From Methanomassiliicoccaceae archaeon (lineage in GTDB: Archaea; Thermoplasmatota; Thermoplasmata; Methanomassiliicoccales; Methanomethylophilaceae): DNA of 21,864 bases. Of the stretch, positions 7,793 to 13,848 are shown piece by piece. How positions within the stretch are numbered: position 1 is the stretch's first letter; each line of letters starts with the position of its first letter. The notes below the pieces were generated by a model. The model saw nothing but the letters and a program-made list of their open reading frames with translations, had not been told where the DNA came from and did no database searches. Location of the stretch: positions 1-21,864 of the forward strand of contig WRNL01000008.1 in assembly GCA_009776625.1 (NCBI GenBank), read 5' to 3'. The translations under genes were made by a program, and so were the position numbers.

Positions 7793-7800
7793 TTATATAA
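7793..7800 (+). promoter_or_regulatory. TATA box of the tRNA-Gln gene
   Basis: TTATATAA ends 24 bases before the first base of the tRNA, the usual spacing for archaeal tRNA promoters. Confidence 0.7.
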
Positions 7801-7824
7801 TTGAAATAATTTAGAGAGTGACGC

Positions 7825-7897
7825 AGTCCCGTAGTGTAGGGGTCAATCATGCTGGCCTTTGGAGCCGGCGACGGTGGTTCGAATCCGCCCGGGACTA
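7825..7897 (+). tRNA. tRNA-Gln (anticodon UUG)
   Basis: The acceptor stem AGTCCCG/CGGGACT closes perfectly around a 73-base cloverleaf with discriminator A at 7897. The anticodon stem CTGGC/GCCGG holds the loop CTTTGGA with TTG at 7859-7861, which reads CAA (and CAG by wobble) as glutamine. The T arm GGTGG-TTCGAAT-CCGCC is canonical, including one T-G pair. CCA is not encoded and there is no intron. In archaea this tRNA is normally charged through Glu-tRNA-Gln amidotransferase. Confidence 0.95.
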
Positions 7898-7947
7898 CCT
7901 TTCCGCCACAGCCCCAGCGCATGTGCCGACCCTTTGGCGCATTCCCG

Positions 7948-8140
7948 TCACATGCCGTACGCCGACAGGAGCCAGCCTACGAACCCCTCCCTGCGCACGC
8001 CGCCGCATTGAGGACCACGTTCAGGAACGCCGCCCCCAGCATAGGCTCATCGTCTCGAGGAAGACGGCGGACATGGTCGTGAATGCCCGAGGAAACCCAT
8101 GAGGAAGAACGCGGACACGCTCTCCCCATCTCGAAGGGGG
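7948..8140 (-). pseudogene. Possible decayed membrane-protein gene fragment
   Basis: No intact gene lies between the tRNA and 8273. On the minus strand, however, short strongly hydrophobic peptides follow one another in successive frames: ESVSAFFLMGFLG (to about 8086), AFTTMSAVFLETMSL (about 8086-8043), MLGAAFLNVVLNAAA (8042 to about 8000) and REGFVGWLLSAYGM ending in TGA at 7948. Joined through three one-base shifts they would make a plausible piece of a multi-helix membrane protein, and such peptides are unusual for random frames in GC-rich DNA. No family is recognised. Chance remains a real possibility. Confidence 0.28.
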
Positions 8141-8141
8141 T

Positions 8142-8181
8142 TTCGATTTGCTACAGAATTTGTAGCTACTTCGATTTGCTA
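8142..8181. repeat. AT-rich island with a 12-base direct repeat around a hairpin
   Basis: TTCGATTTGCTA occurs identically at 8142-8153 and 8170-8181. Between and overlapping them is an inverted repeat CTACA (8151-8155), GAATT, TGTAG (8161-8165). The local base composition is far more AT-rich than the flanks. It is a single unit, not an array. Confidence 0.65.
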
Positions 8182-8236
8182 AATTTTTTGAGATGATTTT
8201 GAAAGCTTTTCCCGCCGGCCCCTCCGGTCGGCGGGG
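8182..8236 (+). terminator. T-rich tract followed by a strong hairpin between convergent units
   Basis: The plus strand carries T runs (TTTTTT at about 8184, then TTTT and CTTTT) that could stop transcripts from the tRNA side, as archaeal terminators are mainly T-rich. They are followed by a hairpin with CCCGCCG (8211-8217) and CGGCGGG (8229-8235), extendable inward by further pairs. The hairpin lies just beyond the end of the minus-strand membrane gene and could stabilise its 3' end. Confidence 0.4.
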
Positions 8237-8272
8237 GTTTGCTGAGACCCTGCCGGGCGTTCCCCGGGCGGG

Positions 8273-8833
8273 TCACTGCAACCTGTACCTGTTGTACACG
8301 TAACCTTCCTTCTCCTCGGCCTGCCCGGTCTCCTCTTCGACCGTCTGGAAGGCCTGCTCTCCGGCCTTCTGCCCTTTCTCGTCTTTCACCTTGAGGTCCT
8401 CCTCGAACTCCGCGCCCGGGCACTTCGACCTGAGGGTCTCCAACGCGTCCTGCTTGTCCCTCGGCGATATCGAGACCTTGCCGTCGTCGCCGTAGAGTAT
8501 GCCTATCCTGTCCGTCGACAGGACAAGCATGCTCTCGCTTATCAGGCCCTTGTCGGTGTCTATTATCTTGGTCACGGAACCGTAGGGCACCTCGTACCTC
8601 TTGAAGGCCCCCTGGACCAGTATCCTCTCGTCATCCAGCGTGTACAGCGTCTTGGCCACGACGAGCAACGACAGCAGCACCATGACGAGGAGCACCAGCA
8701 GTATCGGGATCAGCATCCCTCCCGTGGACCCAATGATCATCCATATCGTCAGAATGGGGATTATCACTACGAGAATCAGGACAAGATGCGCCCAGAATAC
8801 CCATCCTATGTTCGGTTTGTATATCTTCTCCAT
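8273..8833 (-). CDS. Two-helix membrane protein with a bacterial PH-like (bPH_4/DUF1200-type) domain
   Basis: The 186-residue product has two adjacent membrane helices, about 11-34 (WVFWAHLVLILVVIIPILTI) and 39-62 (rich in Leu and Val), and then a cytosolic domain of about 65 residues. That domain, running from TLDDERILVQG through SESMLVLSTDRIGILYGD to VSISPRDKQDALETLRSKC, resembles the bPH_4 (YyaB-like) family, where an SxALSxDRL strand and ISPxDxxxFI are typical. The role of such proteins is unknown; some act at the membrane in stress responses. The last 50 residues are charged and Glu/Lys-rich. A TATA-like sequence at 8856-8863 puts the transcription start at or just before the ATG and no ribosome-binding sequence is seen, so the message may be leaderless. 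Confidence 0.75.
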   Translation of the reverse strand: MEKIYKPNIGWVFWAHLVLILVVIIPILTIWMIIGSTGGMLIPILLVLLVMVLLSLLVVAKTLYTLDDERILVQGAFKRYEVPYGSVTKIIDTDKGLISESMLVLSTDRIGILYGDDGKVSISPRDKQDALETLRSKCPGAEFEEDLKVKDEKGQKAGEQAFQTVEEETGQAEEKEGYVYNRYRLQ

Positions 8834-8855
8834 GGGCCGATGATGGTGTTCCTGG

Positions 8856-8863
8856 AATATATC
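8856..8863 (-). promoter_or_regulatory. Probable TATA box of the PH-like membrane protein
   Basis: On the minus strand GATATATT lies in the 63-base gap after the cupin gene, about 25 bases before the ATG at 8833, which would make the transcript nearly leaderless. Confidence 0.5.
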
Positions 8864-8896
8864 ATATTCGGATGGTTCGCGCCCCCGCTGGAGCGC

Positions 8897-9250
8897 TCAG
8901 AGCAATGCGGGGGAGAACTTCGCGAGGATGTAGAGACCTTCCTTCCCGGCCGTCACTTTGTGGGGGACGCCCATGGGTATCGCCTCCACCGTCCCTGGCG
9001 CGTACGCGACCTCCCTGTCGGCGATCCTGCACTCCCCGGACCCCTGTATGACCTCGTGCACCTCGACCTGCTCCGGGTGGGTGTGGAGCTCCAGCCCGCA
9101 GAATGGTTCCACCTTCACCAGGTGGCTACTGATCCTCCCCTCTGTCATCCCCCCTGTCACCAGGTGCTTCAGGTACACGCCCTTGAACGCCTTGTGGGGG
9201 ACGTACCCGTCCCCTCCGGGCGCCGATTCGAACTGCTCCGCTATGCCCAT
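8897..9250 (-). CDS. Small single-domain cupin protein
   Basis: A 117-residue cupin. The two metal-binding motifs are clear: LELHTHPEQVEVHEVIQG gives His56, His58 and Glu63, and GTVEAIPMGVPHKV gives His97, forming the usual 3-His/1-Glu site. Substrate and reaction cannot be told from sequence; small cupins of this kind include isomerases, dioxygenases and sugar-binding proteins. The frame is open much further upstream, through the HxlR gene, but ATG 9250 has GGAGAGGTGG directly before it and begins the cupin fold. It lies 92 bases behind the HxlR regulator gene on the same strand, with a weak TATA candidate at 9325-9334, so it may be cotranscribed or separate. Confidence 0.85.
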   Translation of the reverse strand: MGIAEQFESAPGGDGYVPHKAFKGVYLKHLVTGGMTEGRISSHLVKVEPFCGLELHTHPEQVEVHEVIQGSGECRIADREVAYAPGTVEAIPMGVPHKVTAGKEGLYILAKFSPALL

Positions 9251-9324
9251 GTCTGCCACCTCTCCGATGTGCGCCGCGCCCCGCCCCCCTCGCGCCCGGC
9301 ACGGCTCTGGAACGGCGTCGGGGG

Positions 9325-9334
9325 GTAAATAACC
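9325..9334 (-). promoter_or_regulatory. Possible TATA box of the cupin gene
   Basis: GGTTATTTAC on the minus strand stands out in an otherwise GC-rich gap of 92 bases. A start near 9303 would give a leader of about 50 bases. It is less convincing than the other boxes. Confidence 0.35.
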
Positions 9335-9342
9335 ATCGGGGG

Positions 9343-9702
9343 TCAGAGGACACAGTCGCGGCAGTCCTGCCGCAGGCACGCCTCGTTCCGTATCTTCCAC
9401 TTCAGCGCCCAGTGCTTTATGTGCTTGACCGCCTCCACCAGCTCCTCGCCGGCCTCGGTCAGCCTGTACTCGCTCTTCACCGGGAACGCCGACGCGTCCA
9501 CCCTCTTGGCGACCAGCCCCTCGGCCTCGAGCCCCTTCAGCCTCTCCGACAGCACCTTCGGGGTTATGTCCCCCATCGACTCCCGTATCGCGGAGAACCT
9601 CTTCCACTCCTGCTCCCCCTTACGCAGCTCCAGGAGTATCAGTATCGTCCATCTCTTCGCCAGGTAGTCCATCGTCTTGTACAGCGTGCAGCCATGGTTC
9701 AT
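9343..9702 (-). CDS. HxlR-family winged-helix regulator with four cysteines
   Basis: A 119-residue DNA-binding protein of the HxlR/DUF24 family. Family features are the N-terminal Cys5, the KRWTILILLELRKG helix (about 16-29), the recognition region ITPKVLSERLKGLEAEGLVAKR (46-67) and the wing YRLTEAG (79-85). HxlR regulators of the YodB/HypR kind sense electrophiles or disulfide stress through the N-terminal cysteine. This one in addition ends in a C-x4-C-x2-C group (Cys109, Cys114, Cys117), unusual in the family, which could bind zinc or an iron-sulfur cluster. It is divergent from hcp and shares its promoter region, so I infer that it controls hcp and itself. Stop is TGA. Confidence 0.88.
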   Translation of the reverse strand: MNHGCTLYKTMDYLAKRWTILILLELRKGEQEWKRFSAIRESMGDITPKVLSERLKGLEAEGLVAKRVDASAFPVKSEYRLTEAGEELVEAVKHIKHWALKWKIRNEACLRQDCRDCVL

Positions 9703-9727
9703 GGTATGCTTTTAGAAACTCTCCGGT

Positions 9728-9755
9728 ATTTATAATTTAGTATCTTATCCATACT
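9728..9755. promoter_or_regulatory. Shared divergent promoter of hxlR-like gene and hcp with candidate operator
   Basis: The 82-base gap holds one AT-rich core, ATTTATAATTT (9728-9738), which is about 25 bases before plausible starts in both directions: near 9708 for the regulator and near 9760 for hcp. Directly beside it is a 17-base inverted repeat AGTAT-CTTATCC-ATACT at 9739-9755, between the TATA box and the predicted hcp start. This is a natural place for the HxlR dimer to bind and block or recruit transcription. Confidence 0.5.
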
Positions 9756-9784
9756 TGGTATCAAAAAGAAACAATGGTGATACG

Positions 9785-11395
9785 ATGAAGTGCAGACAAT
9801 GTGAGGAGACGATCAGGGGGCAGGGGTGCTCCAAGAAGGGCGTGTGCGGCAAGGCCCCGGAGACGGCCGAGCTTCAGGACCTCCTGATATACTCGATAGA
9901 GGGGCTCGCGATAGCGGCGGAGAAGGCGAAGGGCGAGGGGAAGGACATAGACGAGCAGATAGAGCATATCACGGAGGCGCTGTTCTCGACGCTGACGAAC
10001 GTCAACTTCGACAGCGGCTACTTCGAGAGGATGATCGACCGTTCAAGGAAGCTCATCGACGGCCTCGGGGGATGGGTCAGGAAGACGAGGTACGGCGTGG
10101 ACTGCGCCGACTACGACTACTCGGAGAAGGCGCTCAAGGCGAAGGGGGTCGGCATCGACACTCTCTCGGCGGATGCGGACGCCCGCTCGCTGAAGGAGCT
10201 GCTCCTCTACGGGCTGAAGGGGCTGGGCGCGTACTACTACCATGCGGGGGCGCTCGGGCACAGGGACCCGGAGGTGGAGGGCTTCATGCTCAAGGGCCTC
10301 GCCTCCCTCCCCCGGGACATGGCCGCGTCGGAGCTGCTGCCCCTCGTCCTCGAGTGCGGGGCCGCCGGGGTGAAGTGCATGGCGCTCCTGGACAAGGCGA
10401 ACACCGGGGCGTACGGGACGCCGGAGATAACCGAGGTCAGCCTCCGGGCCCGGGGCAACCCAGGGATACTCGTCACGGGCCATGACCTCAGGGACCTCGA
10501 GGAGCTGCTCGAGCAGACCCGTGGCAGCGGCGTGGACGTGTACACCCACGGGGAGATGCTCCCGGCGCACGCGTACCCAAAGTTCAAGGGTTACGGCAAC
10601 CTCGCGGGGAACTACGGCGGCGCGTGGCACGCGCAGAGGGAGGAGTTCGCCTCCTTCAACGGCCCCGTGCTTGTCACGACCAACTGCCTCGTCCCTCCCG
10701 AGGGGTCGTATTCCGGCAGGCTGTTCACCACGGGCCCCGCCGGCTTCGGCGGCGTGGCGCACATCCCGCGGAAGAACGGCAGGAAGGACTTCTCCAAGGT
10801 CATAGAGATGGCGAAGTCCTGCCCCCCGCCGGAGCCGGTCGACGACATGAGCATAACGATCGGGTTCGCGCACGGCGCCGTCCTCGGCCTTGCCGACAAG
10901 GTGCTCGGCGCCATATCCTCCGGGGCCGTGAAGAGGCTGGTGGTGATGGCCGGGTGCGACGGCAGGAGGCGGGAGAGGGACTACTACACGAAGTTCGCCG
11001 AGGCGCTCCCCCCTGACACCGTCATCCTGACGGCGGGGTGCGCCAAGTACAGGTACAACAAGCTGGGCCTCGGGGACATCGGCGGCATACCGAGGGTCCT
11101 GGACGCGGGCCAGTGCAACGACTGCTACTCCTTGGTGGTGGTGGCGCTCAAGCTGGCCGAGGCGACCGGGCTGTCCGTGAACGAGCTCCCGCTGTCGTTC
11201 AACATATCGTGGTACGAGCAGAAGGCCTGCCTGGTGCTCCTGTCCCTGCTGCACCTGGGCGTGAAGGACATCATGATCGGGCCGACGCTCCCGGAGTTCG
11301 TCTCTCCCGACATACTGAAGGTGCTGGTCGAGACGTTCGGCATCAAGGGCAACTCCTCCGTGGACACGGACATGGGGATCCTGAAGATAGAGTGA
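9785..11395 (+). CDS. hcp: Hybrid cluster protein (hydroxylamine reductase / NO reductase)
   Basis: Hcp contains a cubane cluster and the 4Fe-2S-2O hybrid cluster; it reduces hydroxylamine in vitro and is thought to handle nitric oxide or S-nitrosylation in vivo. The N-terminus CRQCEETIRGQGCSKKGVCG supplies the cubane ligands (Cys3, Cys6, Cys15, Cys21). Hybrid-cluster signatures follow: THGEMLPAH, TTNCLVPP, MAGCDGRR, AGCAKYRYN and AGQCNDCYS. The 536-residue length is normal. I use ATG 9785, behind GGTGA, and not the TTG ten codons upstream, which falls in the operator. The enzyme is common in anaerobes, including methanogens. It is divergent from an HxlR regulator and converges on the bactofilin gene. 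Confidence 0.95.
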   Translation: MKCRQCEETIRGQGCSKKGVCGKAPETAELQDLLIYSIEGLAIAAEKAKGEGKDIDEQIEHITEALFSTLTNVNFDSGYFERMIDRSRKLIDGLGGWVRKTRYGVDCADYDYSEKALKAKGVGIDTLSADADARSLKELLLYGLKGLGAYYYHAGALGHRDPEVEGFMLKGLASLPRDMAASELLPLVLECGAAGVKCMALLDKANTGAYGTPEITEVSLRARGNPGILVTGHDLRDLEELLEQTRGSGVDVYTHGEMLPAHAYPKFKGYGNLAGNYGGAWHAQREEFASFNGPVLVTTNCLVPPEGSYSGRLFTTGPAGFGGVAHIPRKNGRKDFSKVIEMAKSCPPPEPVDDMSITIGFAHGAVLGLADKVLGAISSGAVKRLVVMAGCDGRRRERDYYTKFAEALPPDTVILTAGCAKYRYNKLGLGDIGGIPRVLDAGQCNDCYSLVVVALKLAEATGLSVNELPLSFNISWYEQKACLVLLSLLHLGVKDIMIGPTLPEFVSPDILKVLVETFGIKGNSSVDTDMGILKIE

Positions 11396-11406
11396 CCCTG
11401 GGCCAT

Positions 11407-11453
11407 CTGCCGGGCTGCCCGGCAGGCGCCCGAAAAACGGCCGCCGGGGCGGC
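11407..11453. terminator. Two GC hairpins between convergent hcp and bactofilin genes
   Basis: The first is CTGCCGGG (11407-11414) with CCCGGCAG (11418-11425), a perfect eight-pair stem with a three-base loop. The second is GCCGCC-GG-GGCGGC at 11440-11453. They fill most of the 68-base gap and probably protect or delimit the 3' ends of both transcripts; there is no strong T tract, only AAAAA between them (T run on the minus strand). Confidence 0.4.
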
Positions 11454-11463
11454 GGGCCCCCGC

Positions 11464-12048
11464 TCAGCCGCCCTGGCCTGCCTTCACGCTCTCCCTCACG
11501 AACGCCTTGGGGTGCACTTCCAGCGTGCCGCGGTACTCCACCCTCCCGATCACGCAGCCCGGCCCGATCGACACGCTGTCGCCCCTGACCACGTCGGCCT
11601 TGGTCCGCTCTATGTCTATGTCGTCGCCCTCTATGGCGTCCGCATGGAAGCACCTCGCGCTCTTGCCGCGGCGCACGCTTATCCTGCCGCCCACGACCTC
11701 CCTGACCTTCGACGACCCGTGGAACTTCAGCTCCAGCGTCCCTGCGTTGAAAGTCCCCTCCAGATTGACGGAGCCGTTCAGCCTCGCGTTCTCGGCGGTG
11801 AGGGAGGCGGCGATCAGCTTCCCGTCGAGGATTATGTCCTCGACCTCCATGCTCCCTGACACCTTGCATATGCCGTCGACCGACGCCATGCCCTTGACCC
11901 TCACGCGGCCCTTGAAGCGGCACACCCCGTCGAGCGCCATCTCCTCGCACTCCAGGTCGCCCTCGATGGACGCCGTGCCGTCCATGCTCACCTTCCCGAA
12001 CGTCCCTCCGGACACCTTGCTCTTCCCGTTTATGACCAGGTCATTCAT
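11464..12048 (-). CDS. Bactofilin-like polymer-forming protein
   Basis: The 194-residue sequence consists of short strands with regularly spaced Gly, Val and hydrophobic residues (for example FGKVSMDGTASIEGDLECE, MASVDGICKVSGSMEVEDI and GKLIAASLTAENARLNGSV), the pattern of the right-handed beta-helix of bactofilins, cytoskeletal proteins that polymerise without nucleotides. There is no signal peptide or membrane helix. In Bacillus-type genomes YhbE and YhbF, of the same family, are encoded beside yhbD, and the same pairing is seen here: the start codon lies eight bases inside the end of the YhbD gene, so translation is coupled. Bactofilins are mostly bacterial, and an origin by transfer from Firmicutes sharing the habitat is likely but not shown. 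Confidence 0.8.
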   Translation of the reverse strand: MNDLVINGKSKVSGGTFGKVSMDGTASIEGDLECEEMALDGVCRFKGRVRVKGMASVDGICKVSGSMEVEDIILDGKLIAASLTAENARLNGSVNLEGTFNAGTLELKFHGSSKVREVVGGRISVRRGKSARCFHADAIEGDDIDIERTKADVVRGDSVSIGPGCVIGRVEYRGTLEVHPKAFVRESVKAGQGG

Positions 12049-12685
12049 GATCCCAACCTCCTTTCTTCTGCAATATCCTCGTTTTGAACGCCGCCGCCGC
12101 CTGCGGCATGCTGATCTCGAACACGAGCTTGGACGACGCGTCCATGTAGGCCTTCGAGGCGTCCGGCAGTATGGCGCAGAACGCGACCCCCTGTTTCCTG
12201 TACAGCCTGACCGCGCTCCGGCGCAGCGCCTCGCCGTCGTCCGCCGCCGCCATGTTCCGCACCATGTTCATCGCGTCCTCCAGCGACAGGTCGCCCGCCT
12301 CGATCGGCCCGTCGACGGAGAAGGCCACCAGCGCCCCGTCGAAGTCCAGCGTCCCGGGGAGGAACGGCCCCGCCGCCGACACGGCCGCGTCGGATATCAG
12401 CCCCCTCGCCCTCATCTCGTCCAGCGTGACGTTCATCTCCACGGGGATCTCCGACAGTATCCTCGCCAGGTCGTCCAGGGACCTGCCCTCCTTGCTGTTG
12501 AGGATGCTGTCCACCCTCTCCAGGATCAGGTCCCTTGGGAAGAACGTCTCCTGGCCCGTGAAGGTGGACTTCCTGACGAACCACTCGTCGGGTATCAGCC
12601 GTTTCCGCTTCCACCGGTAGAGCGTGCCGTACGATATCCCCTTGAGCTCAAGGAGCTCCTTTTTCGATATCATGTCCCCATCCAT
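12041..12685 (-). CDS. yhbD: YhbD-family (DUF4004) MerR-like helix-turn-helix protein
   Basis: The 214-residue product opens with ISKKELLELKGISYGTLYRW and continues KRKRLIPDEWFVRKSTFTGQETFFPRD, which is the DUF4004/YhbD signature: a MerR-type helix-turn-helix with a GQETFFPR motif. The rest (about 60-214) is an uncharacterised helical and alpha/beta region. YhbD is found with bactofilins in Firmicutes, and the role there is not established; the DNA-binding domain suggests it regulates the operon. ATG 12685 has GGAGG eight bases upstream; a second ATG four codons on is also possible. A perfect palindrome lies at the predicted transcription start, consistent with self-repression. Confidence 0.85.
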   Translation of the reverse strand: MDGDMISKKELLELKGISYGTLYRWKRKRLIPDEWFVRKSTFTGQETFFPRDLILERVDSILNSKEGRSLDDLARILSEIPVEMNVTLDEMRARGLISDAAVSAAGPFLPGTLDFDGALVAFSVDGPIEAGDLSLEDAMNMVRNMAAADDGEALRRSAVRLYRKQGVAFCAILPDASKAYMDASSKLVFEISMPQAAAAFKTRILQKKGGWDHE

Positions 12686-12704
12686 GCGTCTGCCTCCGTT
12701 TTGT

Positions 12705-12723
12705 ATTGTAACATTGTTACAAT
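12705..12723. promoter_or_regulatory. Perfect palindromic operator at the yhbD-bactofilin promoter
   Basis: ATTGTAAC-ATT-GTTACAAT is a 19-base inverted repeat with eight-base arms. On the minus strand the TATA box (ATATATAT, about 12744-12751) lies about 25-30 bases upstream, so the palindrome covers the predicted transcription start, a classical repressor position. It ends 20 bases before the ATG. Confidence 0.65.
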
Positions 12724-12732
12724 TAATGTATG

Positions 12733-12781
12733 AACACTGTGCATATATATAATAATTTCCACATAATCACGTAACAGTGTT
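12733..12781. repeat. Inverted repeat flanking the yhbD TATA region
   Basis: AACACTGT at 12733-12740 and ACAGTGTT at 12774-12781 are perfect reverse complements separated by 33 AT-rich bases that contain the yhbD TATA box. On the plus strand the second arm runs into a stretch of seven T, so it could also be a plus-strand terminator-like structure. Between here and 12880 I see no gene. Confidence 0.5.
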
Positions 12782-12878
12782 TTTTTATCTAAGGGAATCT
12801 ATGCATTTGGCCGCCCCTCGGACGCCGTTCCCCCGATGACGGCGCAGACCGCTCGGCGAGCCCCGCTGGCAGAAAGAT

Positions 12879-12910
12879 AGATATACTATGCTACGTGTTA
12901 GCACGTAGCA
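12879..12910 (+). promoter_or_regulatory. Promoter and nine-base-arm inverted repeat of the ADH synthase gene
   Basis: A TATA-like AGATATACT at about 12879-12887 is followed directly by TGCTACGTG (12889-12897), TTAG, CACGTAGCA (12902-12910), a perfect inverted repeat of 22 bases. The predicted start near 12908 is inside it. GGTGA and ATG follow at once. It is placed like an operator for a repressor sensing aromatic amino acids. Confidence 0.6.
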
Positions 12911-12920
12911 CGGTGATGCC

Positions 12921-13712
12921 ATGTTTGGTAAGAACATACGCTTGGAAAGGATAATCGACAGGGAATCGGGGAACGCGGTGATCGTGCCGATGGACCACGG
13001 GATATCGATAGGCCCCATTAAGGGGATAATAGACATGAAGAGGACCGTGAACGCGGTGAGCGGCGGCGGGGCGACCGCCGTCCTCATGCAGAAGGGGCTC
13101 ATCCCCTACGGCCACAGGACCGCCGGGAACGACGTGGGGCTGATACTCCACCTCTCAGCGTCCACGAACATCGGCTCCACCTCCGACTTCAAGGTGCTGG
13201 TGTCGAGCGTGGAAGAGGCATTGAAGCTCGGGGCTGACGCCGTGTCGATGCATGTGAACCTCGGGGCGGACAGCGAGCCCCACATGCTGTCCGACCTCGG
13301 CAAGGTGTCCAAGGACTGCGCCGAGTGGGGGGTGCCGCTGCTGGTGATGGCTTACGCACGGGGGCCCTCCGTCAAGGACCCCTTCGACCCGGAGAACGTG
13401 GCCCACTGCGCCAGGGTGGCCACGGAGCTCGGCGCGGACCTGATAAAGGTCAACTACACCGGGGACCCGGACTCGTTCAGGACGGTCACCGAGGGCGCCC
13501 TCGCGCCCGTGCTCATCGCGGGCGGCCCGAAGATGGGGTCGGACATGGACATACTGAACATGGTGCAGGGCTCGATCGAGGCGGGCGGCAGGGGGGTGTC
13601 CATCGGCAGGAACATATTCCAGCACAGGGACCCCAGGGCGATGACCGAGGCGGTGTCCCGGATCGTGCTGAGGGGGGCGACGGCGGAGGAGGCGGCGCGG
13701 CTCCTCAAGTGA
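12921..13712 (+). CDS. aroA': 2-amino-3,7-dideoxy-D-threo-hept-6-ulosonate synthase (ADH synthase)
   Basis: This class I (DhnA-type) aldolase condenses 6-deoxy-5-ketofructose phosphate with aspartate semialdehyde, the first step of the archaeal route to dehydroquinate and aromatic amino acids. The 263-residue TIM barrel has the family landmarks: VPMDHG with Asp25, MAYARG with Tyr145 as proton donor, and DLIKVNYTGD with Lys176, the Schiff-base lysine by comparison with M. jannaschii MJ0400. AGGPK at about 208-212 and GRGVSIGRNIFQ near 230 form the phosphate site. A closely related transaldolase-type enzyme (MJ1585 class) is a less likely alternative. The start has GGTGA upstream. Its usual partner, dehydroquinate synthase II, is not adjacent; the tyrosine-branch gene follows instead. 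Confidence 0.9.
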   Translation: MFGKNIRLERIIDRESGNAVIVPMDHGISIGPIKGIIDMKRTVNAVSGGGATAVLMQKGLIPYGHRTAGNDVGLILHLSASTNIGSTSDFKVLVSSVEEALKLGADAVSMHVNLGADSEPHMLSDLGKVSKDCAEWGVPLLVMAYARGPSVKDPFDPENVAHCARVATELGADLIKVNYTGDPDSFRTVTEGALAPVLIAGGPKMGSDMDILNMVQGSIEAGGRGVSIGRNIFQHRDPRAMTEAVSRIVLRGATAEEAARLLK

Positions 13713-13749
13713 TGCCCCGGCGGCATGGCGGCGAGCGAAACAAAGAAAA

Positions 13750-13817
13750 GGGGATAAGGCGGTTATCCCCCTCAGAAGGGCGGCGGGCGTGCCGGGGAGG
13801 CCCGGGCATGCCCGCCG
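13750..13817 (+). promoter_or_regulatory. Two successive hairpins in the leader of tyrA
   Basis: The 136-base gap between ADH synthase and tyrA contains GGGGATAA (13750-13757), GGCGG, TTATCCCC (13763-13770), a perfect hairpin, and then a 13-pair stem CGGCGGGCGTGCC (13781-13793) with GGCATGCCCGCCG (13805-13817), one pair being G-U. The first is preceded by an A-rich stretch. They may reduce or terminate read-through, stabilise the upstream 3' end, or form a regulatory leader for tyrA. No TATA box is seen in the gap. Confidence 0.5.
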
Positions 13818-13848
13818 GCGAGACGCTCCAGCTGAAGGGGGGTACTGG

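Noticed and set aside
8142..8181. CRISPR repeat, because of direct copies with an internal hairpin
   Set aside because: Only two 12-base copies 28 bases apart, no further repeats or spacers, and no cas genes in the window.
7890..8275. Attachment-site duplication of the tRNA-Gln 3' end
   Set aside because: The only match I see is a nine-base GC word (CCGCCCGGG) on the opposite strand near 8266, which is expected by chance in such GC-rich DNA; no integrase gene is present.
9126..9607. A 236-codon cupin fusion starting inside the HxlR gene
   Set aside because: The upstream part is an out-of-frame reading of the HxlR gene, rich in Gly and Arg; the cupin has its own ATG with a ribosome-binding site at 9250.
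9755..9784. TTG at 9755 as the start of hcp, adding ten residues
   Set aside because: It lies at the edge of the inverted repeat and before the predicted transcription start; Hcp proteins begin just before the first CxxC, matching ATG 9785 with GGTGA upstream.
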